Part shown: positions 1-5,881 of the stretch, one piece after another | Numbering within the stretch: the first letter of the stretch is position 1 | Layout of the letters: the number at the start of each line of letters is the position of its first letter | Assembly: GCA_964517795.1 (NCBI GenBank) | Contig: CAZFDE010000107.1 | Coordinates: 1-7,725, forward strand | Origin: CAZFDE01 sp964517795 | GTDB taxonomy: Bacteria; Planctomycetota; Phycisphaerae; Sedimentisphaerales; Anaerobacaceae | Reading direction: 5' to 3' | Length of the DNA stretch: 7,725 nt | Program-made: the position numbers and the translations under genes | The notes under the pieces: generated by a model | What the model was told of the DNA's origin: nothing | Databases searched by the model: none | What the model saw: the letters and a program-made list of their open reading frames with translations, nothing else

Positions 1-678
1 TCAGACGGACCAGTCTTTGGAGCTTTTGACGAACCGGTGCTGCAGAAATAGCCCTAATGCGGTCGGCACACCGAGCACGGCCGGTAAAAACCAATTGTGG
101 CGGTGCACCAGTGTATCGACCTGCATCGAAGTATGCGGATAAAGGAACAACAGGGCCAGGATACCCACAACGATAAGGCCCGCTCCCCAGAGCGAAGTAA
201 AGAGGATCACCGCGATTCGGAAGATGATAAACGAGATCATGCCGCCGGCGACGATCCCGACCAGTGCCCCGGCCCAGATATACGTTTCGCTTAGCCCCAC
301 GGCATACCACAGTGCCGAGGTCAGCACGCCGCCCGACATCGCGCCGAGAATACTGACCGCCCAGCGCATCAGCGGGACCGAAAGGATCCCCAAAATCCCC
401 ATCCCGATCAGTGAAGCGAACAGCGGATTACCCTCGCTGCTGATCTGCTGACTGACGAACGCACCGGCGAGCATCCCCAGCAGGGCGAAACAGATCGTCA
501 CCAGGACCTTGAACACGCGCCAGCCGTACATCAGGCAGATCACGCCGAACGAGATAAAGGTGATCGCTTCGAGCCAGCTCAGCGAGGTAATCTGGTTCCA
601 GATCGCATCGATCGGCACGACGCCGTGGGCCTGTTCGGCCGCCGGCTCGGTTTGCGCCAGTATCGTCAACATGTCCAT
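1..678 (-). CDS. Polytopic membrane protein, possibly DUF4203/TMEM198-like
   Basis: A 225-residue integral membrane protein of unknown function. After a hydrophilic N-terminus of about 30 residues come roughly seven hydrophobic segments (near residues 35-55, 58-75, 86-102, 105-125, 131-150, 153-178 and 192-210), several glycine- and alanine-rich, and a short basic tail. The glycine-rich polytopic pattern resembles DUF4203/TMEM198-type proteins, but I cannot confirm this. I chose the ATG at 678: a GAGGAG Shine-Dalgarno (685-690) lies 6 nt upstream. The TTG at 684 sits directly against that site and is an unlikely start. The gene is complete, with its stop at 1-3. It lies downstream of rnpB on the same strand, just after a terminator hairpin, so it should need its own promoter or read-through; I found no convincing promoter. 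No cleavable signal peptide is obvious. Confidence 0.8.
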   Translation of the reverse strand: MDMLTILAQTEPAAEQAHGVVPIDAIWNQITSLSWLEAITFISFGVICLMYGWRVFKVLVTICFALLGMLAGAFVSQQISSEGNPLFASLIGMGILGILSVPLMRWAVSILGAMSGGVLTSALWYAVGLSETYIWAGALVGIVAGGMISFIIFRIAVILFTSLWGAGLIVVGILALLFLYPHTSMQVDTLVHRHNWFLPAVLGVPTALGLFLQHRFVKSSKDWSV

Positions 679-696
679 GTTCAACTCCTCAGTTCT

Positions 697-717
697 AAAA
701 ACCCGAATATTATCGGG
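697..717 (-). terminator. Rho-independent terminator downstream of rnpB
   Basis: On the minus strand a CCCGA/TCGGG stem (713-717 and 702-706) with a 6-nt loop is followed directly by five T residues (697-701). It lies about 135 nt beyond the 3' end of the RNase P RNA and only 7 nt before the Shine-Dalgarno of the membrane-protein gene. It most likely ends rnpB transcription. The stem is short (5 bp), so some read-through into the membrane gene is possible. Confidence 0.6.
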
Positions 718-851
718 CGTCAGGCTTTTTCAGCGCTATATTATCCTGTCTATTAGACTATTATCGTCAGGCGGGGGCGATTTGCGTTAAAGAGATGGCC
801 GCGAACTTGCCAATGATACGGTCAAACAAGCCCGGAAATGATCCATTGCAT

Positions 852-1220
852 GTTCCAGTGGGTCTGTAAGCCGAGTTCTGTACCCTTTCGGGCGGCGATC
901 ATTTAACTGGACCGACGGTTGCCCGCCGGCTCTGCCGCAAGCGGCAAGCGACCTACCCGCTGTTAAGGCCCGGGCCGGGCAACAGCTATCTGGTCTTGCA
1001 GGCGGTGGGGTTTACCGTGCCGGCACTGTCACCAGTACCGCGGTGCGCGCTTACCGCACCTTTTCACCTTTGCCTGTGCCCGAAGGCCATCGGCCGTGTG
1101 TTTTCTGTGGCACTTTCCCGGAGGTCGCCCTCGGTGGCCGTTAGCCACCACCGCGCCCTGTCCTGCTCGGACTTTCCTCCGGCCTGTTGAAAGACCGGCG
1201 ACCGCCCGACCCACTGGAAC
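852..1220 (-). ncRNA. rnpB: RNase P RNA, bacterial class A
   Basis: Catalytic RNA of ribonuclease P, which removes the 5' leader from tRNA precursors. On the minus strand the 5' part contains the hallmark GGAGGAAAGTCCGAGC (P3/P4 region) and the 3' part contains ACAGAA followed by GGCTTACAGACC, the universally conserved 3' core. The two ends form a perfect 13-bp inverted repeat (852-864 with 1208-1220), which is helix P1. The length of about 369 nt and the presence of peripheral stems between the core blocks fit the ancestral A type. A strong promoter lies just upstream and a terminator downstream. Ends are set by P1; the mature 5' end could differ by a few nucleotides. Small open frames on either strand here are not genes. 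Confidence 0.96.
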
Positions 1221-1252
1221 ATCACAATTTTTAATTTTTAAGGAGCTTTATC

Positions 1253-1282
1253 ATTATACCAAAAAACACCCGGCCGGTTCAA
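1253..1282 (-). promoter_or_regulatory. Sigma70-type promoter of rnpB
   Basis: Minus strand TTGAAC (1277-1282), an 18-nt spacer, then a perfect TATAAT (1253-1258), only 20-odd nt beyond the nadB stop codon. The predicted start near 1246 would give a leader of about 26 nt before helix P1. The core GGTATAATGAT recurs in the promoter at 5,423-5,450. Confidence 0.7.
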
Positions 1283-1288
1283 TAGGCC

Positions 1289-2893
1289 TTAGTGTTTTTG
1301 TTCGATGTGGGTGTTGAAGTGGATATCGTCGGTTTCGGGATAATCCTGGCGGAAGTGCACGCCGCGGCTTTCTTTGCGTAAAAAGGCCGCATCGGCCATC
1401 AGGCCGGCCACGGTGAGCATATTCTGGCACTGCCAGCCGTCGGGCGTATCGAAGACCTTGTCCATCACATACCGCTGCCAGAACCGCACGATCTCCTGGG
1501 CCTCGGTGAGCGGTTTTTCGCGTCGGGTGATCCCGACGTTTCGCCACATCAATGCCCGCAGCGAGTTGGTCACATCATCGGTATCCAGCCGCGTACGGTC
1601 TGAAGAGGGAATTTTGTATTGGATCACCGGATGACGCAGGAAGTTGGCAAAATCAGATTCGTTCGCGGTTGCCGTTCTGCCGGCGATCGTGCCGAAGACC
1701 AGTCCTTCCAGCAGCGAATTGCTGCCGAGCCGGTTGGCGCCGTGCAGTCCGGTTGCCGCCGCCTCGCCGCAGGCCAGCAGATTGGTCACATTTGTTCGGG
1801 CCTGATTGTCGGTCCGAACACCGCCGAGCATGTAGTGGGCGCTGGGACGCACCGGGATCAGGTCCTGGGTGATATCGATATCGAAACTTTCCAGCAGTTC
1901 GCTGATCAGCGGGAATCGCTTGTTGAAATGGGCTTTCTCGAAATGCCGCACGTCAAGATAGACATGGGTCGAGCCGGTTTCGAGCATCTGCGAGAGGATC
2001 GCCCGGCTGACAATATCGCGCGGCGCCAGCTCGGCCAACTCATCGTAATCCTTCATAAAGGCGTTACCCTGTTTATCCAGCAGGATCGCGCCTTCGCCGC
2101 GAAGGGCCTCGGTGATCAGGGCGCGCGATGCACCGGCGATATACAGTGTCGTCGGGTGAAACTGCATGAATTCCATATCCTGCATCACCGCCCCGGCCCG
2201 CCATGCCATCGCCAGCCCGTCGCCGGTGGCGACTTCGGGATTGGTGGTTTCGCGATAGAGCATCCCCAATCCGCCGGTAGCGAGGATCGTTTTGACGGCC
2301 CAGATGATGCCGGGGCCGCGGCGGTCCTGGCCGATTACACCGACACATTTGCTATCGAGGGTCAGCAGATCGATCGCGTAAAAATGCTCAATGATCTTGA
2401 TATTGGGATGACTGCGGGCTTTTCGGATCAGGGTCTGCGCGATAATGCGGCCGGTCTCATCACCGTGAGCGTGTGCGACCCGCGGCTGCGAATGGCCGCC
2501 TTCGAGGGTGGTGGCGACATCGCCGTCCTCAAGATCGAAATCCGCCCCCCACTCGAGAAGCTGTTCGAGCAGTTGCGGCCCTTGTCGCACAACCATCTCG
2601 ACGATTTTCTCATCGCACAGGCCACAGCCCGCCCGAAGGGTATCGGCGATGTGCGAATCGAAGCTGTCGCCGGTTTTGAGTACCGAGGCGATCCCGCCCT
2701 GGGCGTTCCAAGTGTTGCTGTCCTCCAGGCCGCCTTTGCAGACGACGATGACACTGCAATGTTCGGCCGCCTCGATTGCCGCGCGAAGCCCGGCCACGCC
2801 GGCCCCGATCACCAGCGTACCGGTATAAAGCTGGTGCGTAGTGTTCGAGTCGATATCGACCAGATACCGCCGCAGTTCGGTTGTTTCTGCCAT
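1289..2893 (-). CDS. nadB: L-aspartate oxidase
   Basis: Cytosolic FAD enzyme that oxidises L-aspartate to iminoaspartate, the first step of de novo NAD synthesis; NadA then makes quinolinate. The 534-residue product matches the usual length (about 530-540). Visible motifs: dinucleotide-binding GAGVAG (30-35), EGGHSQPR (131-138), HPTT (246-249), RGEG (265-268), PRD (291-293), HYMLGG (353-358) and the flavin-site GANRLGSNSLLEGLVFG (385-401), then the helical C-terminal domain. HYMLGG and the EGGHS glutamate distinguish it, with context, within the succinate dehydrogenase/fumarate reductase flavoprotein family. I chose the ATG at 2893, preceded by AAAGG at 5-nt spacing; the TTG at 2914 has no ribosome site. 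A TATGAT box at 2941-2946 may be its -10, but the matching -35 is weak. nadA and nadC are not in the window. The gene is intact. Confidence 0.95.
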   Translation of the reverse strand: MAETTELRRYLVDIDSNTTHQLYTGTLVIGAGVAGLRAAIEAAEHCSVIVVCKGGLEDSNTWNAQGGIASVLKTGDSFDSHIADTLRAGCGLCDEKIVEMVVRQGPQLLEQLLEWGADFDLEDGDVATTLEGGHSQPRVAHAHGDETGRIIAQTLIRKARSHPNIKIIEHFYAIDLLTLDSKCVGVIGQDRRGPGIIWAVKTILATGGLGMLYRETTNPEVATGDGLAMAWRAGAVMQDMEFMQFHPTTLYIAGASRALITEALRGEGAILLDKQGNAFMKDYDELAELAPRDIVSRAILSQMLETGSTHVYLDVRHFEKAHFNKRFPLISELLESFDIDITQDLIPVRPSAHYMLGGVRTDNQARTNVTNLLACGEAAATGLHGANRLGSNSLLEGLVFGTIAGRTATANESDFANFLRHPVIQYKIPSSDRTRLDTDDVTNSLRALMWRNVGITRREKPLTEAQEIVRFWQRYVMDKVFDTPDGWQCQNMLTVAGLMADAAFLRKESRGVHFRQDYPETDDIHFNTHIEQKH

Positions 2894-2972
2894 GTGTACC
2901 TTTATCCTGTTCAAATTCGCTGCAAATCTTTACCATTACTATCATACCCGATTCGCAGATCAATTAAAATAG

Positions 2973-3007
2973 CGAAATTCAACCGGTTGCGAGGGGGTGG
3001 AATTTCG
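2973..3007. repeat. Nested palindrome in the divergent nadB / methyltransferase promoter region
   Basis: A perfect 8-bp inverted repeat, CGAAATTC (2973-2980) and GAATTTCG (3000-3007), separated by 19 nt that hold a second palindrome, AACCGGTT (2981-2988). It overlaps the -35 box of the plus-strand promoter, so it could be an operator. No regulator gene is adjacent. Confidence 0.4.
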
Positions 3008-3015
3008 GGTATAGT
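2987..3015 (+). promoter_or_regulatory. Sigma70-type promoter of the methyltransferase-like gene
   Basis: TTGCGA (2987-2992), a 17-nt spacer and TATAGT (3010-3015). Transcription would begin near 3022, giving a leader of about 30 nt with AAGGAG at 3037-3042. This start point rules out the in-frame TTG at 3022 as a start codon and supports the ATG at 3052. Confidence 0.6.
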
Positions 3016-3051
3016 GCAGCTTTGGTGAATTTGGCTAAGGAGACAACGTTT

Positions 3052-4305
3052 ATGGATTCGAAAACCTGTTTGATCAAGGCATTGAACCACGTGCAGCCGG
3101 AGCATATTCCGGTCGATTTCGGGGCCACGCCGGTGACCGGCATTCACGTGCGGATCGTCGAGCTGCTTCGGCGGCATTTCGGTCTGGAAGATCGGCCGGT
3201 CAAGGTCTGCGAGCCGTACCAGATGCTCGGCGAGATCGAGGCCGACCTGGCCGAGGCGATGCGCGTCGATGTGGTCGGGATTCCGGCACGGGGGACAATC
3301 TTTGGATTCGCGAACGAAAACTACAAAGAGTGGAAAGCGCCGTGGGGGCAGGTTTTGGCCGTCTCCGAGCATTTCAATACGAGTATCGACGACAACGGCG
3401 ATGTGCTGATGTATCCACAGGGCGATATGAACGCGCCGGCCAGCGGCCGCATGCCGAAAAACGGATTCTTCTTCGATACCATCGTCCGCCAGGAACCGAT
3501 CGTCGAAGATGAGCTCGACCCCGAGGATAATCTCGAGGAGTTCGGGCCGCTGAGCGAGGCGGACATCAAGCACTTTACCGAGCAGCTCGCCTGGGCCGAA
3601 GGGACCGGCAAGGGCATAATCGCCAATATGGGCGGTACGGCGTTCGGCGATATCGCGCTGGTGCCGGCGCCGTTTCTCAAGCACCCCAAGGGTATCCGTG
3701 ACATCGCCGAGTGGTATATGTCAACGGCCATGCGGCCTGATTACGTTCATGCGATCTTTGCTCGCCAGGCCGAGATCGCCGTCGAGAACCTCAAAAAATT
3801 CAAGAAGCTGATGGGCGATAAGATTCAGGCGGTGTTTATCTGCGGCACGGATTTCGGCGCGCAAAACACACAGTTCTGCTCGGGCGAAACTTACGATTCG
3901 CTCTGGGCGCCTTACTATAAAAAGGTCAATGACTGGATCCACGCCAACACACGCTGGAAGACGTTTAAGCATTCGTGCGGGGCGATCGTTCCGCTGATGA
4001 GCCATATCATCGAAAGCGGTTTCGATATCATCAATCCGGTGCAGTGCTCGGCCGCGGGGATGGACCCGCAAATGCTCAAGGATACTTACGGCAAAGACCT
4101 GACGTTCTGGGGCGGCGGGGTCGATACGCAAAAGACGCTGCCGTTCGGTACGCCCGAGCAGGTCAAGGACGAGGTGCTCAGCCGTTGCGAGATCTTCGGC
4201 AAGGACGGCGGATTCGTTTTCAATACGATCCATAACATCCAGGCGAATGTCCCGATCGAAAATGTCGTCGCCATGCTCGACGCGCTCAAGCAATTCAACG
4301 GATAA
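3052..4305 (+). CDS. Uroporphyrinogen decarboxylase (URO-D) family protein, MtaA-like methyltransferase
   Basis: A 417-residue cytosolic TIM-barrel protein of the URO-D/MtaA superfamily. Members include true uroporphyrinogen decarboxylase and the zinc-dependent methyl-cobalamin:coenzyme M methyltransferases MtaA/MtbA. The N-terminal block ending in IPVDFGATPVTGIH is typical of the corrinoid-linked branch. A HSCG motif (His307, Cys309) matches two zinc ligands of the methyltransferases. The usual C-terminal third ligand, a cysteine in a PGCGI-like stretch, appears replaced by the TIHNIQ segment with His394. I therefore favour a methyl-transfer role with unknown substrate over haem synthesis. 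Start: ATG with AAGGAG 9 nt upstream. It is monocistronic and divergent from nadB; no corrinoid protein or substrate-specific methyltransferase is visible nearby. It converges with the next gene, 31 nt away, with no obvious terminator between. Confidence 0.85.
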   Translation: MDSKTCLIKALNHVQPEHIPVDFGATPVTGIHVRIVELLRRHFGLEDRPVKVCEPYQMLGEIEADLAEAMRVDVVGIPARGTIFGFANENYKEWKAPWGQVLAVSEHFNTSIDDNGDVLMYPQGDMNAPASGRMPKNGFFFDTIVRQEPIVEDELDPEDNLEEFGPLSEADIKHFTEQLAWAEGTGKGIIANMGGTAFGDIALVPAPFLKHPKGIRDIAEWYMSTAMRPDYVHAIFARQAEIAVENLKKFKKLMGDKIQAVFICGTDFGAQNTQFCSGETYDSLWAPYYKKVNDWIHANTRWKTFKHSCGAIVPLMSHIIESGFDIINPVQCSAAGMDPQMLKDTYGKDLTFWGGGVDTQKTLPFGTPEQVKDEVLSRCEIFGKDGGFVFNTIHNIQANVPIENVVAMLDALKQFNG

Positions 4306-4336
4306 TACCTGTTGCCGCAAAGATCGCTGAGATTTA

Positions 4337-4810
4337 TTATCGCTGGTATTCGGCGGCGGGGATGATTTTTTTGATCGTCTTGTTCGCTGTAGTATAAGTT
4401 TTTGTTGCATAGGGTGATTCGAGCTGCGGCTGGTCGATCAGTGAGACATTATCCAATATTACCTCGTCGCCGTCCTGCGGGTTGCCGGTGACCTCGAATT
4501 TGAGCGGACCGGTTGTCTGGGCGGTGAAAGACAGGTTATAGATTCCGGCCTCGACGATATCCTCCGCGTTCCAGCCGCCGACGCTGATTTTGAAGGTTGC
4601 GCCTGCCGAGATTGCCAGCAGTTCGACGGTCAGTCTCAGGCGGCAGGTTTTGCCCGGTTCGAGGGCGATGTTTTGGGCGAGTGATTCGTCCTGGCCGCCG
4701 GCCGCGGATTTGAGGTAGCGGCCTTTGCCGGCGGAGACGCTCCAGAGGTTCTGGTAAAGCCAGTACTGGCTGCTTGAAAAATCGCCGTTTTGGATCAGTT
4801 CTGTTGACAT
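4337..4810 (-). CDS. Lone beta-sandwich (carbohydrate-binding or phage-type jelly-roll) protein
   Basis: A 157-residue protein dominated by one beta-sandwich module. ELIQNGDFSSSQYW opens the domain, SLAQNIALEPGKTCRLRL lies in the middle and ILDNVSLID closes it (about residue 125). This NGDF...DNVSL layout is known from CBM4/9-type carbohydrate-binding modules and from phage tail or structural proteins. A lysine- and threonine-rich tail of about 30 residues follows. There is no signal peptide or membrane segment, which is odd for a stand-alone sugar-binding module. I chose the ATG at 4810, with AAAGG 6 nt upstream. A longer in-frame extension to about 5005 runs through repeat DNA and is not believable coding. 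A strong promoter about 600 nt upstream may drive it. Function unknown; prophage remnant or exported accessory protein are both possible. Confidence 0.65.
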   Translation of the reverse strand: MSTELIQNGDFSSSQYWLYQNLWSVSAGKGRYLKSAAGGQDESLAQNIALEPGKTCRLRLTVELLAISAGATFKISVGGWNAEDIVEAGIYNLSFTAQTTGPLKFEVTGNPQDGDEVILDNVSLIDQPQLESPYATKTYTTANKTIKKIIPAAEYQR

Positions 4811-4864
4811 GGGTACCCTTTCGATTAAAAAGTGATCAGTTAAAACTGCAGTGATTGTTTCCGC

Positions 4865-4974
4865 CGGCGGCCGCTGGCCGTAGTGAGTAGAATACCGTAA
4901 AGCGGTTTCGGTTGCGCGGCGCGTATCGGTTGCGGTTGACGGTTGTCGTCCTTGGACGCGGCCGGTGGCCGCCG
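4865..4974. repeat. Imperfect 15-bp inverted repeat enclosing one copy of the 73-bp repeat
   Basis: The arm at 4865-4879 matches the reverse complement of 4960-4974 at 13 of 15 positions. On a plus-strand transcript both mismatches become G-U pairs, so a full 15-bp helix could form; on the minus-strand transcript they are C-A mismatches. Heptamer units of the TGAGTAG type lie just inside the left arm (4881-4890) and just outside the right arm. It looks like a small mobile or miniature element, or a fossil of one. Confidence 0.4.
4896..4968 (+). repeat. 73-bp dispersed repeat, copy 1
   Basis: Aligns without gaps to 5248-5320 with 62 of 73 identical bases (85 percent). The best conserved block, CGGTTGCGCGGCGCGTA, is in its first half. 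It is high in GC and flanked by AT-richer DNA. Confidence 0.75.
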
Positions 4975-5002
4975 TGAATAGTGAATGGTGAGTAGTGAGT
5001 AG
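4975..5002 (+). repeat. Heptamer array 1, consensus TGARTRG
   Basis: Four contiguous 7-nt units: TGAATAG, TGAATGG, TGAGTAG, TGAGTAG. A further one and a half units (TAGTGAGTAG) lie at 4881-4890. It begins exactly where the right inverted-repeat arm ends. It resembles the short tandemly repeated heptamers known from cyanobacteria and other bacteria. Confidence 0.65.
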
Positions 5003-5028
5003 CATTGTGGAGGCCCTTCGGGCGACAA

Positions 5029-5182
5029 TCCTTATTTTCTGGGTTGAAAAGCGTAGTCTTCATTGAAAAATCCTTATTTTTGGGCTAAAAGTCCAAGGTG
5101 CTCATAAGGTGCTCAACTATTGCACGAAAATCCTCAATTTTGACTCAAAAAGCTTAAGGTGCTCAAGTGCTCAAGATGCTCA
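5029..5182. repeat. Cluster of degenerate direct repeats (TCCTTATTTT unit and TGCTCA unit)
   Basis: TCCTTATTTT occurs at 5029 and 5071 and as TCCTCAATTT at 5131, each followed by a TGAAAAG/CTAAAAG/CTCAAAA-like segment. AAGGTGCTCA occurs at 5095, 5106 and 5156, then AGTGCTCA at 5166 and AGATGCTCA at 5174. The second and third TCCT units are exactly 60 nt apart, and both are followed by AAGGTGCTCA, so the larger unit is about 60 bp and duplicated imperfectly. Confidence 0.6.
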
Positions 5183-5247
5183 TGAGGTCAGTTTTGAGTC
5201 GTAAGTTTTGAGTTTTTAGTTTCATTTAGCAAATCCGAAATACAAAA

Positions 5248-5320
5248 CGTAAAGCGTTTGCGGTTGCGCGGCGCGTAGCGGTTCCGTTGGACGTTTGTCG
5301 TTCTTGGACGCGACCGCCGG
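5248..5320 (+). repeat. 73-bp dispersed repeat, copy 2
   Basis: Gap-free partner of 4896-4968 (11 differences in 73), in the same orientation and 352 nt away. Unlike copy 1 it is not bounded by the GGCCGGTGG-type inverted repeat. Confidence 0.75.
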
Positions 5321-5422
5321 ACGATTGACGATATGTGCCGCGCAACCCATGAACGAAACCTAAGATTCAATTGTTTGTACAACCTGTCTCGCTCTGAGGG
5401 CTTTGTTCCTCAATGGTGCATC

Positions 5423-5450
5423 ATTATACCATATTTCAGAAAAAAGTCAA
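5423..5450 (-). promoter_or_regulatory. Strong sigma70-type promoter reading leftward
   Basis: Minus strand TTGACT (5445-5450), a 16-nt spacer and perfect TATAAT (5423-5428) preceded by TGG, an extended -10. Predicted start near 5416. The first downstream gene on that strand starts at 4810, so the leader would be about 606 nt and contain both 73-bp repeats. A small hairpin, TGAGG/CCTCA (5395-5399 and 5408-5412), sits at the very start of the transcript. The -35 directly abuts the palindromic element at 5452-5580. Confidence 0.6.
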
Positions 5451-5451
5451 G

Positions 5452-5580
5452 TTTTTTGCGGTTCTTTTGTGTGATTACTTCGTTGTTTTTGCCAGATGGC
5501 ACGTCCTCAACGTACACCAGTACGCCTCCGGTCGGCCGCAGGCAAACGCCTTGTACTAACCCAAAACTCCGCGCAAAAAA
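5452..5580. repeat. 129-bp nested palindromic element
   Basis: Four nested arm pairs share nearly one centre. TTTTTTGCG (5452-5460) pairs with 5572-5580, 9 of 9. TTTTGTGTGATTAC (5465-5478) pairs with 5553-5566, 11 of 14. TTTGCC (5488-5493) pairs with GGCAAA (5541-5546), 6 of 6. The apex CGTAC (5511-5515) pairs with GTACG (5520-5524) across an ACCA loop. The whole could fold into one long irregular hairpin, typical of a palindromic intergenic repeat or miniature element. No coding function is apparent. Confidence 0.65.
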
Positions 5581-5599
5581 TTAGCAAAGCGGTTCTTTG

Positions 5600-5634
5600 G
5601 GGCGAGGGAATAGGGTTTGGGGTGTAGGGGTTAG
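5600..5634 (+). repeat. Heptamer array 2, consensus GGNNTAG
   Basis: Five contiguous 7-nt units on the plus strand: GGGCGAG, GGAATAG, GGTTTGG, GGTGTAG, GGGTTAG. The period and the TAG ending match array 1. It lies between the nested palindrome and the broken end of the Rhs fragment. Confidence 0.6.
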
Positions 5635-5665
5635 TTAAAAAATGTACCGGACCCCATGCAGCTCT

Positions 5666-5881
5666 AACCCGCGCAACCACCTCATCGATTGCGTTGCCGT
5701 AAATATAGCTGTATTTATGCGTTTGTGACGGTGCGGCCGCATTATAATCGTATTCACTGAGGATCTGCCAGTTATCGTTATAGTAATACACGCGGCAGGT
5801 GCTGCTGCACGGATCGTTCTTATAGATCCGGTGGCCGAGGGCATCATAATCATATTCGGCAATCGCCATGATCGTTTTCAT
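5666..5881 (-). pseudogene. Orphan fragment of Rhs/YD-repeat core
   Basis: About 72 residues of Rhs core: EYDYDALGHRIYKND, then YYYNDNWQILSEYDY, then KYSYIYGNAIDEVVARV. These are the YD-repeat and the YGNxIDEVV segment that in intact Rhs proteins lie shortly before the HPDGSIQERYEYDAYG segment seen at the right edge of this window. The similarity stops sharply on both sides. Leftward the frame runs on into heptamer and palindrome repeats to a stop at 5507. Rightward it meets GGGAAAATG tandem 9-mers (5906-5923) and the preceding gene. The reading frame within the piece is intact. The piece is GC-rich like the edge rhs core and unlike the AT-rich island beside it. It is best explained as a displaced remnant of an rhs gene, not an expressed protein. 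Confidence 0.75.

Larger units (their letters stand above)
4811..5665. other. Gene-free stretch built of intergenic repeats
   Basis: I see no convincing gene in these 855 nt. Short open frames on the minus strand (such as 4836-5063 and 5188-5382) run through repeats and translate into low-complexity arginine/asparagine/threonine-rich sequence. The stretch holds the repeats listed separately (73-bp pair, inverted repeat, two heptamer arrays, TGCTCA cluster, nested palindrome) and one strong minus-strand promoter. One minus-strand ATG at 5063 has an AAGGA 7 nt upstream, but its frame soon enters the heptamers. Confidence 0.7.

Noticed and set aside
1619..3028. A 469-residue open frame on the plus strand
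   Set aside because: It is the antisense shadow of nadB; the minus strand shows unmistakable L-aspartate oxidase motifs throughout.
2911..3684. A 257-residue open frame on the minus strand
   Set aside because: It overlaps the start of the URO-D-family gene and its promoter, has low-complexity charged composition and no recognisable motif; a GC-rich shadow frame.
4306..4336. Terminator between the convergent genes
   Set aside because: The 31-nt gap and flanks show only a direct repeat of ATCGCTG (4323-4346), with no inverted repeat followed by a T run.
3721..4410. A 229-residue open frame on the minus strand
   Set aside because: Antisense to the conserved HSCG-containing end of the URO-D-family gene; a shadow frame.
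4836..5063. Possible small gene with an AAGGA site before ATG 5063
   Set aside because: After about 20 residues the frame runs through heptamer and 73-bp repeats; the composition is that of translated repeat DNA.
5029..5182. A CRISPR array, suggested by the repeated TCCTTATTTT and AAGGTGCTCA motifs
   Set aside because: Units are degenerate, spacing is irregular (42 and 60 nt), there are no constant-length spacers and no cas genes are nearby.
5507..5665. Continuation of the Rhs fragment as a fused C-terminal tip
   Set aside because: The frame passes through the heptamer array and half of the palindromic element, so it is read-through into repeats and not a toxin domain.
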